Below are positions 5,862 to 6,468 of a stretch of DNA of 6,468 bases, one piece after another. The DNA lies in assembly GCA_030635045.1 (NCBI GenBank), contig DAOVZP010000098.1, positions 1 through 6,468 on the forward strand, read 5' to 3'. The translations under genes were made by a program, and so were the position numbers. Each line of letters opens with the position of its first letter. The first letter of the stretch is position 1. Origin of the DNA: Bacteroidota bacterium (GTDB lineage Bacteria; Bacteroidota; Bacteroidia; Bacteroidales; B18-G4). Under the pieces are notes generated by a model that did not search any database, was not told the DNA's origin, and saw nothing but the letters and a program-made list of their open reading frames with translations.

Positions 5862-6468
5862 ATGGAAAAAGAAACTTCCGTTGAGCGCAAGCTTGTTGAG
5901 AAGAAGCCAAGGCGTTTCGACCTCGCACATCTAATCAAATGGATCGTCCTTATCATTCTGGTGGTCCTGGTTATTATTCAATTGTATTCCGGGGAGATGC
6001 ACAAGCTCTCAAGAGCTGATACATTCTCATGGATAATCCTTTTTATTAAGCTGCTGCTGATCGCTGTGATCATCATCCTTATGCGTGTGCAGCGTTGTCT
6101 CAAGTGTAAGATCATCGAACCTGATGGCTGTACACCCGAACTATCTGACATGAGTAAAGGTTTGTATGTAGAAGTTAAGGGTAGTGCATCAGGATCGTAC
6201 TTCAGCCATTATACGCTAGGCATTAATTTGGGTGGCAGCCCGCAAACCGCTACGATTGAATATCCCGGTGGCGGGGGCAGTGGAAGCAGCCCTGTAGTGA
6301 ATGGGCATCTTGGAAAGATCTTTACAACTTCTCTTATGGATGGAGCCTATGAGGTAGTGCTTACAGTTTATCCCTATGGCTCAGGTTCCCCTAAGATCTG
6401 CAAAAAGACATTTACACTGCTGAAAGCGATAGTATACATCAGCCGGGTTGCAGGGGTCTCGGCCCTGA
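5862..6468 (+). CDS. Unrecognised protein with two N-terminal membrane helices, partial at right edge
   Basis: The reading frame from the ATG at 5862 stays open to the window edge (202 full codons), so the C-terminus is missing. The N-terminus is charged (MEKETSVERK, then KKPRR at 14-18). Two hydrophobic helices follow at about 26-42 and 56-74, joined by a short polar loop. After RVQRCLKCK (75-83) comes a beta-rich region with a Gly/Ser segment at about 134-143 (EYPGGGGSGS) and an Ig-like pattern, DGAYEVVLTVYPYGSGSPK (160-178). Cysteines are at 79, 82, 90 and 180. The positive-inside rule places both the N-terminus and the region after helix 2 in the cytoplasm, which is odd for an Ig-like domain. 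The A-rich leader just before the ATG is typical of this phylum. I do not recognise the family. It is co-oriented with the LytTR and hydrolase genes. Confidence 0.85.
   Translation, partial: MEKETSVERKLVEKKPRRFDLAHLIKWIVLIILVVLVIIQLYSGEMHKLSRADTFSWIILFIKLLLIAVIIILMRVQRCLKCKIIEPDGCTPELSDMSKGLYVEVKGSASGSYFSHYTLGINLGGSPQTATIEYPGGGGSGSSPVVNGHLGKIFTTSLMDGAYEVVLTVYPYGSGSPKICKKTFTLLKAIVYISRVAGVSAL

Overview
The window looks like a chromosomal segment from a member of the Bacteroidota. The evidence is a Bacteroidota-type promoter (TTTG, 17-bp spacer, TATCTTTG) ahead of rpsT, A-rich rather than Shine-Dalgarno leaders on most genes, a secreted protein ending in a type IX secretion (T9SS) sorting domain, and a stand-alone LytTR regulator. 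There are no tRNA or rRNA genes, insertion sequences or CRISPR arrays.

Left end, minus strand (1-815): ribosomal protein S20 (rpsT) with a clear promoter and a strong intrinsic terminator, followed by the 5' part of radC, which runs off the left edge. radC begins about 30 nt after the rpsT terminator and has no visible promoter. Its Shine-Dalgarno sequence and start codon lie in the loop of a perfect 8-bp inverted repeat.

Middle, plus strand (993-2819): a 608-residue exported protein made of a signal peptide, three tandem copies of a roughly 164-residue cysteine-bounded module that I cannot assign to a family, and a T9SS type A sorting domain. It is followed by eight tandem 7-bp units that fill most of the gap to the next gene.

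Right half, plus strand (2898-6468): an M19 (renal/membrane dipeptidase-like) metallopeptidase and, 17 nt downstream, a TIGR02594/NlpC-P60-like cysteine hydrolase with a C-terminal peptidoglycan-binding domain. Next come a stand-alone LytTR DNA-binding protein, a doubtful 43-codon ORF, and an unrecognised protein with two membrane helices followed by a beta-rich, Gly/Ser-rich region that is still open at the right edge. The first two genes are probably co-transcribed and suggest a peptidoglycan-peptide-cleaving pair. Neither has a signal peptide, so they act in the cytoplasm or leave the cell by an unidentified route. The link from this pair to the LytTR and two-helix genes rests only on co-orientation and proximity.

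Nothing here proves a new system. The best leads are the triplicated T9SS module, the leaderless M19 plus NlpC/P60-like pair with its unusual HxH metal motif, and the unrecognised two-helix protein.
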